Of a stretch of DNA of 64,000 nucleotides, positions 34,714 through 43,057 are shown piece by piece. Numbering within the stretch: position 1 is the first letter of the stretch; each line of letters starts with the position of its first letter. The notes below the pieces were generated by a model. It made no database searches and was not told where the DNA came from. It worked only from the letters and a program-made list of their open reading frames with translations. The stretch is from Jonesia denitrificans DSM 20603 (GTDB lineage: Bacteria > Actinomycetota > Actinomycetes > Actinomycetales > Cellulomonadaceae), in contig NC_013174.1 in assembly GCF_000024065.1 (NCBI RefSeq), positions 1,798,001 through 1,862,000 of the forward strand. The letters are read 5' to 3'. The translations under genes were made by a program, and so were the position numbers.

Positions 34714-35254
34714 GGGTACCACCCACCTCATCAACGTACTCACCTTGGGTGTAAAACCACCCGGGCAGCAGCGACGTGCACTCAAACCCTAGTTTCTGTG
34801 CCACCCGAAGAGATACCTCATTACCGCCGACGGCACGCCACAGCACAACCTGAGCTCCCAACTCGGTAAACGCCCACCGTAAAGCAACCCTTGCGGCAGC
34901 AGTCGCAAGACCACGCCCACGTGCATCAGGGTGAAGCAAATACCCAATCTCATACCGGTCGTGATCTCTCGCCTTCAACGACATCGACCCCAGGTATGTG
35001 TCCGACACGTCGGCAATCGCGAACTCAGCGTGCTCGCGGCGGTTCCACCCACCTGCCACATAACCCGTCAAAAAATCGTGTGCAGTGCTGTGAGTGTACG
35101 GGGAAGGCAGCGGCACAAACCGTTGCGCCAACGGGTCTTGGCACTGTTCAACGATCCGCTCCAGGTCCCCTGGCCCATGGGCACGCAACACAAACCCATC
35201 CCCACGCAACCTCGGCACACACTCAGGGAACTCCCCGCAAATCACCTCAGACAC
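34676..35254 (-). CDS. GNAT-family N-acetyltransferase (RimJ/RimL-like)
   Basis: 192 residues. RimJ/RimL pattern: PRLRGDGFVLRAHGPGDLERI at the N-terminus, EIGYLLHPDARGRGLATAAARVALRWAF as acetyl-CoA motif near residue 110, and GGNEVSLRVAQKLGFE near residue 142. The start is GTG 35254; no clear ribosome site. Convergent 38-bp overlap with ybaK. Substrate unknown. Confidence 0.86.
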   Translation of the reverse strand: MSEVICGEFPECVPRLRGDGFVLRAHGPGDLERIVEQCQDPLAQRFVPLPSPYTHSTAHDFLTGYVAGGWNRREHAEFAIADVSDTYLGSMSLKARDHDRYEIGYLLHPDARGRGLATAAARVALRWAFTELGAQVVLWRAVGGNEVSLRVAQKLGFECTSLLPGWFYTQGEYVDEVGGTLTRARFEAQWGL

Positions 35255-35275
35255 AACCAGTCTCGTTTCCCTGCA

Positions 35276-35656
35276 CTACCAGCGGTTGGACTCAACAATA
35301 CGTTTGCCCATGGGCAACAATGCCAACGGAATCATCTTGAAATTCGCGATCCCCATCGGAATCCCAATGATCGTCACACACAACGCAATCCCCGTGACCA
35401 AGTGCTCCAACGCCAACCACCAGCCAGCCACAATCAACCACACAATGTTGCCCAGCGTCGACCACCCACCGGCACCAGGATGATCCACCACGTCACGCCC
35501 AAACGGCCACAACACATAGTTCGCCATCCGGAACGAAGCAATACCAAAAGGAATGGTCACAATCAGGACCATACAAATGAGCCCGGCAACCGCATACCCC
35601 ACAGCCAGCCAAAACCCCGCGAAGACCAACCAAATAATGTTCAAAACAGTGCGCAT
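35276..35656 (-). CDS. YccF-domain integral membrane protein
   Basis: 126 residues composed of two similar YccF repeats, each with NIIWLV(F/I)AG(F/W)WLA followed by VTIPFGIASFRMANYVLWPFGR or VTIIGIPMGIANFKMIPLALLPMGK. Four membrane segments are predicted. Function is unknown in bacteria. ATG 35656 has TAGGGT 6 nt upstream (leaderless type). Confidence 0.9.
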   Translation of the reverse strand: MRTVLNIIWLVFAGFWLAVGYAVAGLICMVLIVTIPFGIASFRMANYVLWPFGRDVVDHPGAGGWSTLGNIVWLIVAGWWLALEHLVTGIALCVTIIGIPMGIANFKMIPLALLPMGKRIVESNRW

Positions 35657-35770
35657 ACCGCCACCCTACAACCCAGGTCACACCCACCGCATCGAGATAA
35701 CTACCCGCACACCCAATCCACACATCGGGCTGTTCCGCACCACGCGCATCGGCAGTTTTAGGATGGCAGT

Positions 35771-36532
35771 ATGCCAGCCCACACACCCCACCCGCAGTAC
35801 CGTGTTCCCCTCACCACTGTGAGCACCCGCATCGACAATGCTGCCCACACCGCCCACCGCAACCCGGCTGACATCACCCTGCTCCTGGCCACCAAAACCC
35901 AACCCACACCCACAATCACCGATGCGATCCACACCTACCGGCACCTAGTCACCACCCAGCAAATCACCAACCGCCCCTTAGCCATAGGCGAAAACCGGGT
36001 CCAGGAACTCAGCAATAAAGCCGCCGACCTCAGTTCCCTGCGACTCTCTGCACACCTGATTGGGCCGCTGCAATCCAACAAAATCAACCACACCCTCACC
36101 GCACTGGCCCACCACGCCGACGCGTGGGTTGACAGTGTGAGCACCCCACAACTAGCCACCAAACTCAACGACCGCTGGTCCCACACCCACCCACTCAACG
36201 TGCTCATCCAAATCAACGTCTCCGGTGCCCCCACCCAACACGGTTGCCCCCCTAGCGACGCACTCACCCTGGCCAACCACATTCACACACTCCCCCACCT
36301 CCAGTTACGGGGATTCATGGCAATCGGGCCCCGCACCACCGACCAAACCCTTCTACGCGACAGCTACCACAGTGTTGCCGCCATCCGTGATGCCGCGCTC
36401 GCCGAGGGACACAAGCACGCCACACACCTCTCCATGGGGATGAGTAACGACCTTGACATTGCCGTCGAATGTGGCGCAACAATTGTCCGAGTCGGGACTG
36501 CCGTGTTCGGTGCACGACCCTCACTGGCATAA
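35771..36532 (+). CDS. yggS: YggS/PLPBP family pyridoxal phosphate homeostasis protein
   Basis: 253-residue single-domain fold-type III PLP protein without known catalysis; it balances free PLP. The PLP lysine is K42 in LLLATKTQ. Other motifs: GENRVQEL, HLIGPLQSNK, IQINVSG, LRGFMAIGP and the phosphate-binding SMGMSNDLDIAVECGATIVRVGTAVFG. The protein is unusually Thr/His-rich in its first half (C/A-rich coding strand). TAGGAT lies 6 nt before ATG 35771 (leaderless type). Confidence 0.95.
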   Translation: MPAHTPHPQYRVPLTTVSTRIDNAAHTAHRNPADITLLLATKTQPTPTITDAIHTYRHLVTTQQITNRPLAIGENRVQELSNKAADLSSLRLSAHLIGPLQSNKINHTLTALAHHADAWVDSVSTPQLATKLNDRWSHTHPLNVLIQINVSGAPTQHGCPPSDALTLANHIHTLPHLQLRGFMAIGPRTTDQTLLRDSYHSVAAIRDAALAEGHKHATHLSMGMSNDLDIAVECGATIVRVGTAVFGARPSLA

Positions 36533-36542
36533 CCTTAGAACC

Positions 36543-37409
36543 ATGAGTTTCTTCCGCCGTAAACCCGCCACCCACGCCCCCGCAGATGTCACCGAACGTT
36601 GGTCCGAGCAGGACACATCAGTTCACCTGCACATACCTTTCAATGGCGCGGACCGGGAACCGGCAAAAACCGCTGACGAACTCACCCAACGCATTATTGC
36701 AACCGTGAACGCTGTCCAAGCCGGCGAATTTGGGCAAAGCATCCCCGACGGCGTCCAAGGCGCCACAGTCACCCTGGTTGTTGACTGCGGTGACACGGCC
36801 ATCACCCCGTTAGCAACTCAGGCGATCGAGGTGCTGCGCGAACGCCTTGGCAAGTCCATGCCCATCATGGTTCAGTCCAACCCCGACGCAGCCCGCACCG
36901 GGGCACACGGCGACACCAGCGCTGCCGTGTCCTTGCCCACAGTCCCCCGGACAGGACCAGATGGAAAGAAACTTGGTCTTTGGGATTCATTGAAGGCCGC
37001 CGCGGAGGAGCAAGCTCGCGCCCAAAGCGCGGCAGCCGGATCACCACGCGCGCCTCGTGACACCCTCACGTTGCCGACCTACACCTGGAACGACAACGCC
37101 ACTGAACTCCAGGCAGACATCATCGTTCTTGGGGACGCAGGCGACGACGAACAAACCCGAACCGACGTGTCCTACCTGGTTGAGCAGTCACTGGCAGCGC
37201 TTGCCACCCCCGAGGTTACCTCGCTAGTTCCCGCAGGGACCGAAGGTTACGGGATTCGACTCACCGTCACTGTCAACGACGACGCCGCTGGTGACCGCAC
37301 TCGGCAAAAACTCGATGAGGGCAAGAACCAGTTCGCGAACACCCGCGTTATTTTCGATGTGACCATCGCGTCCCGCGAAGACGTGAAGGCGCTCCTCCCA
37401 CCGGCCTAG
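36543..37409 (+). CDS. Hypothetical protein
   Basis: 288 residues, not recognised. Starts MSFFRRKPATHAPAD; contains two similar alpha/beta stretches (ATVTLVVDCGDTAITPLATQA near 75-95 and QADIIVLGDAGDDEQTRTDVSYL near 190-215) separated by a polar Ala-rich linker, which may be an internal duplication. No signal peptide or membrane helix. ATG 36543 has TAACCT 7 nt upstream (leaderless type) and begins 10 bp after yggS. Confidence 0.7.
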   Translation: MSFFRRKPATHAPADVTERWSEQDTSVHLHIPFNGADREPAKTADELTQRIIATVNAVQAGEFGQSIPDGVQGATVTLVVDCGDTAITPLATQAIEVLRERLGKSMPIMVQSNPDAARTGAHGDTSAAVSLPTVPRTGPDGKKLGLWDSLKAAAEEQARAQSAAAGSPRAPRDTLTLPTYTWNDNATELQADIIVLGDAGDDEQTRTDVSYLVEQSLAALATPEVTSLVPAGTEGYGIRLTVTVNDDAAGDRTRQKLDEGKNQFANTRVIFDVTIASREDVKALLPPA

Positions 37410-37436
37410 TGTGAGCCGTGAACCTCACACGGCATG

Positions 37437-38486
37437 TTAGGGCACGCGAGTAAGCCACTCACGTGTCGAGAACTTTTCTTCAACCAGTTGCTTTGCCCGC
37501 GTCAACTCCCACTCACTGACGTGGGCGTCTTGCGTGCGGTACCGCGACCGGAAATGGTCTTTGAACGCCTCAATAATGGACTCACGGGACATTCCGGTTT
37601 GCGACCGCAACGGGTCCACGCGTTTCTTCGCCGACTTCGTACCCTTATCAGAGAGCTTTTCGCGCCCAATGCGCAACACATCAAGCATCTTGTCTGCGTC
37701 AATGTTGTACGCCATGGTGACGTGATGGAGCACCGTGCCGCCAGCAAGACGTTTTTGCGCCGCACCCGCGATCTTCCCCTGGTCAGAAGCGATGTCATTC
37801 AGGGGAACATACCGCGCCTGAACGCCGATCTCCTTGAGCGCGTCAATGACCCACCGGTCCAAAAACTCATAGGACTCTTCAAAGGACATGCCATCAACCA
37901 GTGATCCAGGCACAATCAACGAGTACGTAATCGTGTTCCCCGGTTCCACAAACATTGCTCCACCACCAGAGATGCGCCGCACAACGGTCACATTGTGACG
38001 CTCGGCGGCTTCCTCATCAACCTCGTTGCGGTAGGACTGGAACGAACCAATAATGACAGCGTTAGCACCCCATTCCCACACCCGAAGCAAAGGGCCACGC
38101 AAACCTTGATCCACCGCCTCTGTTTGCGCCTGGTCAAGGGCAATCTGCATGTAAGGCAGTTGAGGGGTGTCATGAATGATGTCAAACGCGTGATCATCCC
38201 AGGTCGTTGCTTTCCCCAGGGCCCGGCGCACGGCAACAACAATGTCCCGCGGAGCAAAACCCATCATGGTGACCCCAGGAGTCACTGCCTCTTCAACGGC
38301 AGTTCTGAACTCACTAAACGACGCATCAACAGGCATCCCATTGAGTGCGTCATTAAACCCCATGAGCGCATCGTCAGGTTCGAGGAAAAAATCGCCATGA
38401 ACAGCGACGTTCGCAAGCCGTCCGTCCACCACATCAAGATCGACTGCCACAAGTTTGCCACCGGGGACTTTGTATTCTGCTCTCAC
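37437..38486 (-). CDS. lplA: Lipoate-protein ligase A family, with LplA C-terminal-type domain at the N-terminus
   Basis: 349 residues. The biotin/lipoate ligase core spans about 105-290: RVWEWGANAVIIGSFQSYRNEVD, RRISGGGAMFVEPGNTITYSLIVP and the adenylate-binding QGKIAGAAQKRLAGG. The first ~95 residues (YKVPGGKLVAVDLDVVDGRLANVAVHGDFFLEPDDAL) resemble the small accessory domain that in E. coli LplA lies at the C-terminus, so the domain order is permuted. It attaches lipoate or octanoate to E2/GcvH proteins. GTG 38486 has TAGGAT 7 nt upstream (leaderless type). Confidence 0.88.
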   Translation of the reverse strand: MRAEYKVPGGKLVAVDLDVVDGRLANVAVHGDFFLEPDDALMGFNDALNGMPVDASFSEFRTAVEEAVTPGVTMMGFAPRDIVVAVRRALGKATTWDDHAFDIIHDTPQLPYMQIALDQAQTEAVDQGLRGPLLRVWEWGANAVIIGSFQSYRNEVDEEAAERHNVTVVRRISGGGAMFVEPGNTITYSLIVPGSLVDGMSFEESYEFLDRWVIDALKEIGVQARYVPLNDIASDQGKIAGAAQKRLAGGTVLHHVTMAYNIDADKMLDVLRIGREKLSDKGTKSAKKRVDPLRSQTGMSRESIIEAFKDHFRSRYRTQDAHVSEWELTRAKQLVEEKFSTREWLTRVP

Positions 38487-38517
38487 GTCCTCGATCCTAC
38501 GCCGTTCCCGACCTCAC

Positions 38518-38554
38518 GAAACTGTGGTGTTCCTCATGAGACCACCACAGTTTC
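38518..38554 (-). terminator. Hairpin after cimA
   Basis: A 12-bp perfect inverted repeat, arms 38518-38529 (GAAACTGTGGTG) and 38543-38554, just past the cimA stop. A second, overlapping stem (CCACCA with TGGTGG, within about 38542-38562) could compete with it. The T tract is short, so termination is probable but not certain. Confidence 0.6.
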
Positions 38555-38568
38555 CGTGGTGGTTATCG

Positions 38569-40209
38569 TTATGCAACCGGTTTGACCCCCGCGTGGATAA
38601 GCCCGTACACGGCAGAATCAATGAGCGCTTCCCACGAAGCTTCTAAGATGTTCGGACCGATCCCGACAGTGAACCACGAACTCACACCATCTGTTGTTTC
38701 GATCAGAACTCGGGTGATCGCATCAGTTCCCTGTTCTTGATCCAGAATCCGCACCTTGAAGTCAATGAGTTCAAACTTGGCAATCTCCGGGTAAATCTTC
38801 TCAACCGCATGGCGCAACGCCTGGTCAAGGGCGTTCACCGGGCCGTTTCCTTCCGCGGTGACAATGATGCGTTCCCCACCGGCATGGAGTTTGACCGTTG
38901 CTTCCGCGATCGCTTCGTCACCGGTGGACCCATAGTTTTCCACAATGGTCCGCCATGACTCGACCGTGAAATACTCCGGGAGCCCACCAGATACCTCATC
39001 CCGCAACACAAGATCAAACGATGCGTCCGCAGCTTCATAGGTGTACCCCTGCTGTTCCGCTGACTTCACACGGTTCGTGATACGAGTAAGCACCTCGGTT
39101 TGACCCGCCAGGTCAAACCCCAGCTCTTTTCCTTTGAGTTCAATCGATGCGCGGCCCGCCATGTCAGAGACAAGCATGCGCATGTCATTGCCCACTTTGG
39201 TGGGGTCTGTGTGCTGGTACAGGTCAGCGTCGACCTTGATCGCTGACGCATGTAACCCTGCCTTGTGTGCAAACGCCGAAGCCCCCACGTAGGGTTGACG
39301 GGCGAATGGAGAAATGTTCGTGATCTCAGAGATGGCGTGCGCGATACGCGTCGCATCATCAAGACGTCCACCACGAAGAACGCGACGGTCATACTTGATC
39401 TCCAAGTTCGCCACTGTCGTGATGAGGTCAACGTTGCCGGTTCGTTCCCCATACCCGTTGACGGTGCCTTGGAAATGCTGGGCTCCCGCATCCAACGCAG
39501 CCAACGTATTGGCCACCGCGCACCCAGAATCGTTGTGGGCGTGCATCCCAAGGATGCCCTCCCCTGTGCGCTCACGCAGTTCGCTGACAATGTCACTCAC
39601 CCAGTTGGGGAGCATCCCACCGTTAGTGTCACACAGACACACCACTTCAGCGCCCGCATCGAACGCCGCGAGTGCAGCATTGGTGGCATAGTCGGGGTCG
39701 TACCGGTACCCGTCAAAGAAGTGCTCCGCGTCGACAAACACACGGCGCCCTTCCCCCACCAGGAAAGCAACTGTGTCCCGGATCATGGCTAGGTTCTCAG
39801 CACCATCAGTTTTCAGTGCCCGCTCAACATGCCGGATATCTGACTTCGCCACCAACGTCACCACAGGTGCTTGGGAGTCAAGAAGCGCGCGAACCTGAGG
39901 GTCCTTATCTGTGGCCACTCCCACCTTACGGGTGGCCCCAAACGCGGCCAACACCGCGTTCTTTAATGTCAACTCCCGGGCAGCACGAGCAAAAAAGTCC
40001 GTGTCCTTGGGGACAGCACCAGGCCATCCTCCCTCAATAAACCCCACGCCCAGCTCGTCTAGGAGAGGAGCAATGGCCAGTTTATCCGTGACGGACAAAC
40101 TGATGCCTTCCTGCTGCGCACCGTCGCGCAAAGTGGTGTCGTAGACGTGGAGAGTCACAGTCGGTTCCAACTTTCGTTCTCTGGGGCGTGCGGCGGTGAG
40201 CAGATCCAT
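38569..40209 (-). CDS. cimA: (R)-citramalate synthase
   Basis: Condenses pyruvate and acetyl-CoA to citramalate, a threonine-independent route to 2-oxobutanoate for isoleucine. DRE-TIM metallolyase: VYDTTLRDGAQQEGISLS near residue 22, GFIEGGWPGAVPKD, GMHAHNDSGCAVANTLAALDAGA, NGYGERTGN; LeuA-type allosteric dimer domain at about 410-540. The long CimA-type N-terminus and the GGWPGAVPKD motif favour citramalate over isopropylmalate synthase. ATG 40209 is used; GTG 40158 (VTLHVYDTT) is an alternative. Preceded by a leader-peptide attenuator (40252-40386). Confidence 0.93.
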   Translation of the reverse strand: MDLLTAARPRERKLEPTVTLHVYDTTLRDGAQQEGISLSVTDKLAIAPLLDELGVGFIEGGWPGAVPKDTDFFARAARELTLKNAVLAAFGATRKVGVATDKDPQVRALLDSQAPVVTLVAKSDIRHVERALKTDGAENLAMIRDTVAFLVGEGRRVFVDAEHFFDGYRYDPDYATNAALAAFDAGAEVVCLCDTNGGMLPNWVSDIVSELRERTGEGILGMHAHNDSGCAVANTLAALDAGAQHFQGTVNGYGERTGNVDLITTVANLEIKYDRRVLRGGRLDDATRIAHAISEITNISPFARQPYVGASAFAHKAGLHASAIKVDADLYQHTDPTKVGNDMRMLVSDMAGRASIELKGKELGFDLAGQTEVLTRITNRVKSAEQQGYTYEAADASFDLVLRDEVSGGLPEYFTVESWRTIVENYGSTGDEAIAEATVKLHAGGERIIVTAEGNGPVNALDQALRHAVEKIYPEIAKFELIDFKVRILDQEQGTDAITRVLIETTDGVSSWFTVGIGPNILEASWEALIDSAVYGLIHAGVKPVA

Positions 40210-40251
40210 CACCTGGGTGTGTGACGTTCGCTGAGGCGTAGCGGGTGTGCT

Positions 40252-40296
40252 GTGCCAACAAAAAAACCTCCCGACTGGGTCATGGGAGGTTGGCAC
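40252..40296 (-). terminator. Attenuator terminator upstream of cimA
   Basis: On the minus strand AACCTCCC (40284-40291) pairs with GGGAGGTT (40265-40272), followed by a run of seven T's: a strong factor-independent terminator placed between the leader peptide and cimA. It is nested in a wider repeat GTGCCAAC/GTTGGCAC (40289-40296 and 40252-40259) that shares bases with the stem and may form an alternative structure. Confidence 0.85.
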
Positions 40297-40317
40297 GTTC
40301 GACGGGTGAGTCGAACG
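40296..40317 (-). promoter_or_regulatory. Leader hairpin in the cimA attenuator
   Basis: Perfect 8-bp inverted repeat, CGTTCGAC (40296-40303) and GTCGAACG (40310-40317), 6-nt loop, starting 3 nt after the leader-peptide stop. Position fits a pause or regulatory hairpin in a ribosome-dependent attenuator. Confidence 0.6.
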
Positions 40318-40319
40318 CG

Positions 40320-40349
40320 CTAGCGAATAATGAGCTGCATCAGTGCCAT
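40320..40349 (-). CDS. cimA leader peptide MALMQLIIR
   Basis: A nine-codon frame, ATG GCA CTG ATG CAG CTC ATT ATT CGC TAG, with two Leu and two adjacent Ile codons just before the stop. It starts exactly 7 nt after the -10 box, so the transcript would begin at or next to the AUG (leaderless). It is followed by a hairpin and a strong terminator before cimA. This is the layout of amino-acid-sensing transcription attenuators; stalling at Leu/Ile codons would allow read-through into an isoleucine-pathway gene. The expression itself is inferred. Confidence 0.75.
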   Translation of the reverse strand: MALMQLIIR

Positions 40350-40356
40350 AGGCCAC

Positions 40357-40386
40357 ATTCTAGGTGAGGAAGTGGGTGTGTCCCAA
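40357..40386 (-). promoter_or_regulatory. Promoter of the cimA leader
   Basis: Minus strand: -35 TTGGGA (40381-40386), 18-bp spacer, -10 TAGAAT (40357-40362), leader ATG 7 nt later. It lies between the ilvE hairpin and the leader peptide, so cimA has its own promoter. Confidence 0.7.
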
Positions 40387-40417
40387 GTTTCGTCTCACAC
40401 TCAGGGACAGTTCACCC

Positions 40418-40452
40418 GCTCCCTGCAACCACGCCCAGTGGTTGCAGGGAGC
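40418..40452 (-). terminator. Hairpin after ilvE
   Basis: Perfect 15-bp inverted repeat, arms 40418-40432 (GCTCCCTGCAACCAC) and 40438-40452, loop GCCCA, 21 nt after the ilvE stop. No T run follows, but stem strength and place suggest transcription ends here before the cimA promoter. Confidence 0.65.
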
Positions 40453-40472
40453 ATGAGCAAGGCGCCGAACAG

Positions 40473-41600
40473 TTACGCGAGGCGCGTCATCCACCCGTGC
40501 GGGTCTGGACGACGCCCATACTGGATGTCTGTCAACTCACGGCGAATGTCCATCGTGAGGGTGCCTGATTCACCGTTGTTGATAGTGACATCAAAGTCAT
40601 TGTCAGCGAGGCGACCGATGGGGGTGACCACAGCAGCTGTTCCACAGGCGAACGCTTCCACGATTCGCCCTTTTTCCAAACCATCGCGCAGTGCGTCAAG
40701 GGTGAGATGTTCCTCGCGCACAGTCAAACCACGGTCAGTGAGGAGTTGAATGATCGAGGAGCGTGTGACCCCACGCAGGATGGAACCCGACAGCGCCGGG
40801 GTCACCACGGTCCCGTCGTCATGGACGAAGAACACGTTCATCCCACCGAGCTCTTCAAGGGCAGGAGTCTGCCCACCATCCAGGAAACACACCTGATCAA
40901 ACCCTCGTTTGCCAGCTTCCTGCTGTGGGAGCAACGATGCGGCATAGTTGCCGCCACATTTGGCTTCCCCCGTGCCACCACGGCCAGCGCGAGCATAATC
41001 CCTGGAAATCCAGATGTTGACGGGGTGAACACCCTTATCAAAGTAGGGGCCAACCGGTGACGCAATCACAAGGTGTTCCGCCTCATGGGTGGGACGCACC
41101 CCTAAGAACACTTCGGACGCGATCATGAAAGGACGCAGATAGAGGCTTGCTTCTTCCCCCGATGGCACCCAGTCAACGTCTGTTCGCACCAACGCCGCAA
41201 CGGAACCGAGGAAATCGTCAACGGGTAACTCTGGGAGTGCTAGCCGTCGGGCTGACAGCGCATATCGCAGCGCGTTTTGCTCGGGCCGAAACGACCACAC
41301 GGAACCATCAGCGTGCCGGTACGCTTTTAACCCTTCAAAAATTTCCTGCCCGTAGTGCAGTACTGCGGCCGCAGGGTCCATGTGGAGTGGCCCGTAGGGT
41401 TCAACCCTCCGGTTGTGCCACCCTTCGTCAACAGTCCAGGTCATTCGGGTCATGTGGTCGGTGAAGACCGTCCCGAACTTCGGCGATGCGGTCAGTGCTA
41501 CGCGTTCCTCCACCGGCAATGGGCTGGTGGAACGGTGCACGCTGAATTGTGACACGAGTTCATCGAGTGAGCGTGTCTGGGAGGTGAGCGTTGTGCTCAT
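40473..41600 (-). CDS. ilvE: Branched-chain amino acid aminotransferase
   Basis: Final transamination for Ile, Val and Leu. 375-residue fold-type IV PLP enzyme. The PLP lysine is in GEAKCGGNYAASLLPQ; HYGQEIFEGLKAYRHADGSVWSFRPEQNA and FLDGGQTPALEELGGMNVFFV are further hallmarks of the BCAT family. ATG 41600 has AAAGG about 8 nt upstream. It follows leuB on the same strand but has its own promoter (TATAAT). Confidence 0.97.
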   Translation of the reverse strand: MSTTLTSQTRSLDELVSQFSVHRSTSPLPVEERVALTASPKFGTVFTDHMTRMTWTVDEGWHNRRVEPYGPLHMDPAAAVLHYGQEIFEGLKAYRHADGSVWSFRPEQNALRYALSARRLALPELPVDDFLGSVAALVRTDVDWVPSGEEASLYLRPFMIASEVFLGVRPTHEAEHLVIASPVGPYFDKGVHPVNIWISRDYARAGRGGTGEAKCGGNYAASLLPQQEAGKRGFDQVCFLDGGQTPALEELGGMNVFFVHDDGTVVTPALSGSILRGVTRSSIIQLLTDRGLTVREEHLTLDALRDGLEKGRIVEAFACGTAAVVTPIGRLADNDFDVTINNGESGTLTMDIRRELTDIQYGRRPDPHGWMTRLA

Positions 41601-41626
41601 GGAATCGGCCTTTCACCTGATGACCG

Positions 41627-41696
41627 GTGCACCGCCTCTGAGGAGGCGGTGCACACACATTGGTCTCATTATAGGAGCCGAGCCGTCACGCGGTCA
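41627..41696 (-). promoter_or_regulatory. ilvE promoter and leader hairpin
   Basis: Minus strand -35 TGACCG (41691-41696), 17-bp spacer and perfect -10 TATAAT (41668-41673). Downstream in the leader is a 12-bp inverted repeat, GTGCACCGCCTC with GAGGCGGTGCAC (about 41628-41655), without a T run. I looked for a leader peptide here and found none convincing. Confidence 0.6.
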
Positions 41697-41735
41697 TTGC
41701 CCCGCCGGGCAGTCCGGTTGATTCCTGGGGCAGGG

Positions 41736-42782
41736 TTACAGACCACCGATGCGCTCGGTGATTGCCTGACCGACCTCACGTGTGGATCGTGGCGTGGTGC
41801 CACGTTCGGCGAGGTCCGCTGCGACTGCAGCTTCAACGCGCGCAGATTCTGTGTGGTAACCCAGGTGATCGAGCATAAGTGCTACCGACAGAATTGTTGC
41901 CGTGGGGTCAGCCTTCCCTTGCCCAGCAATGTCCGGTGCTGAACCGTGAACAGGCTCGAACATGGAGGGTGCGGTGCGGTCGGGGTTAATGTTCGCCGAC
42001 GCCGCAAGGCCAATACCACCGGTGATCGCGGCAGCTTGGTCGGTCAAAATGTCACCAAAGAGGTTGTCAGTCACGATGACATCAAAGCGTGAGGGGTTTG
42101 TTGTCAGGAAGATGGTTGCTGCATCAACGTGGAGGTAATCAGTAGTGACCTGGGGGAACTCTTCGTTGACTCGCTCGACTGTGCGGCGCCACAGGTGACC
42201 CGCGTGGACGAGAACATTGTGTTTGTGCACCAGTGTGAGGTGTTTGCGTTCGCGTGCAGCGGCTCGTGTGAAGGCGTCTCGCACAACCCGTTCGACACCA
42301 AAGGCCGTGTTCACGGACACTTCGTTCGCTACTTCATGGGGTGTTCCCACACGAATGGCGCCACCGTTACCCACGTAGGGGCCTTCTGTTCCTTCGCGGA
42401 CGACAACGAAATCAATGTCCCCTGGGTTAGCCAAAGGGGAGGAGACGCCCTGGTAGAGCTTTCCGGGGCGCAGGTTAACGTAGTGGTCAAGACTGAAACG
42501 GAGCTTCAGGAGTAGTCCACGCTCAAGAACACCGGACGGAACACTCGGATCACCAATCGCACCAAGAAGAATCGCATCATGCTGGCGGATCGCGTCAAGG
42601 TCGGAATCAGTCAGCGTTTCCCCGGTGGTGTGCCACCGCTGCGCACCCAGGTTGAACTCGGTGGGTTCCACCGACACCTGCGTACCCGCTAGTGCCGCAT
42701 CCAGTGCCACAAGGCCCTGTTCGACAACTTCGATACCGATGCCGTCACCAGCGACGACTGCCAGTTTGATGTTCTTGGTCAT
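41736..42782 (-). CDS. leuB: 3-isopropylmalate dehydrogenase
   Basis: Oxidative decarboxylation of 3-isopropylmalate in leucine synthesis. 348 residues, starting [23 protein letters not shown]. The family motifs [46 protein letters not shown], and the metal site [29 protein letters not shown] are intact; C-terminal [25 protein letters not shown] binds NAD. ATG 42782 has TAGTGT 7 nt upstream; the six G's just before the ATG are too close for a normal ribosome site. Confidence 0.97.
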   Translation of the reverse strand: MTKNIKLAVVAGDGIGIEVVEQGLVALDAALAGTQVSVEPTEFNLGAQRWHTTGETLTDSDLDAIRQHDAILLGAIGDPSVPSGVLERGLLLKLRFSLDHYVNLRPGKLYQGVSSPLANPGDIDFVVVREGTEGPYVGNGGAIRVGTPHEVANEVSVNTAFGVERVVRDAFTRAAARERKHLTLVHKHNVLVHAGHLWRRTVERVNEEFPQVTTDYLHVDAATIFLTTNPSRFDVIVTDNLFGDILTDQAAAITGGIGLAASANINPDRTAPSMFEPVHGSAPDIAGQGKADPTATILSVALMLDHLGYHTESARVEAAVAADLAERGTTPRSTREVGQAITERIGGL

Positions 42783-42943
42783 GCCCCCCACACTACTCCG
42801 TCTGTCCACACAGCGGGATGGGGGTTTCACTATTCGGTCACACGTGTGCCCCAGCAAGTCTTCTCAAGAAGCAAGGAACCGTAATAAATCACGGATTTCT
42901 CGAACCGGACATACCTCCACGCTAAGAAACTGCGACAATGCTC

Positions 42944-42972
42944 TTGACCTGCAGAGGTCTTACATCTACTGT
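42944..42972 (+). promoter_or_regulatory. Promoter of the ABC transporter operon
   Basis: TTGACC (42944-42949), 17-bp spacer, TACTGT (42967-42972), giving a leader of about 80 nt before the ATP-binding gene. The 275-bp gap 42783-43057 otherwise holds the divergent leuB start signal. Confidence 0.55.
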
Positions 42973-43057
42973 CTTCAGGACGTCGAAACGCTCCCATAAC
43001 ACGCATCCCCCATGATGAGATCACGCGAGTTCACGCGTCAGATAACGGAGAATCAGG

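Noticed and set aside
41601-41735. Leader peptide before ilvE
   Set aside because: A promoter and a stem are present, but no short frame with clustered Ile/Val/Leu codons and no T-run terminator.
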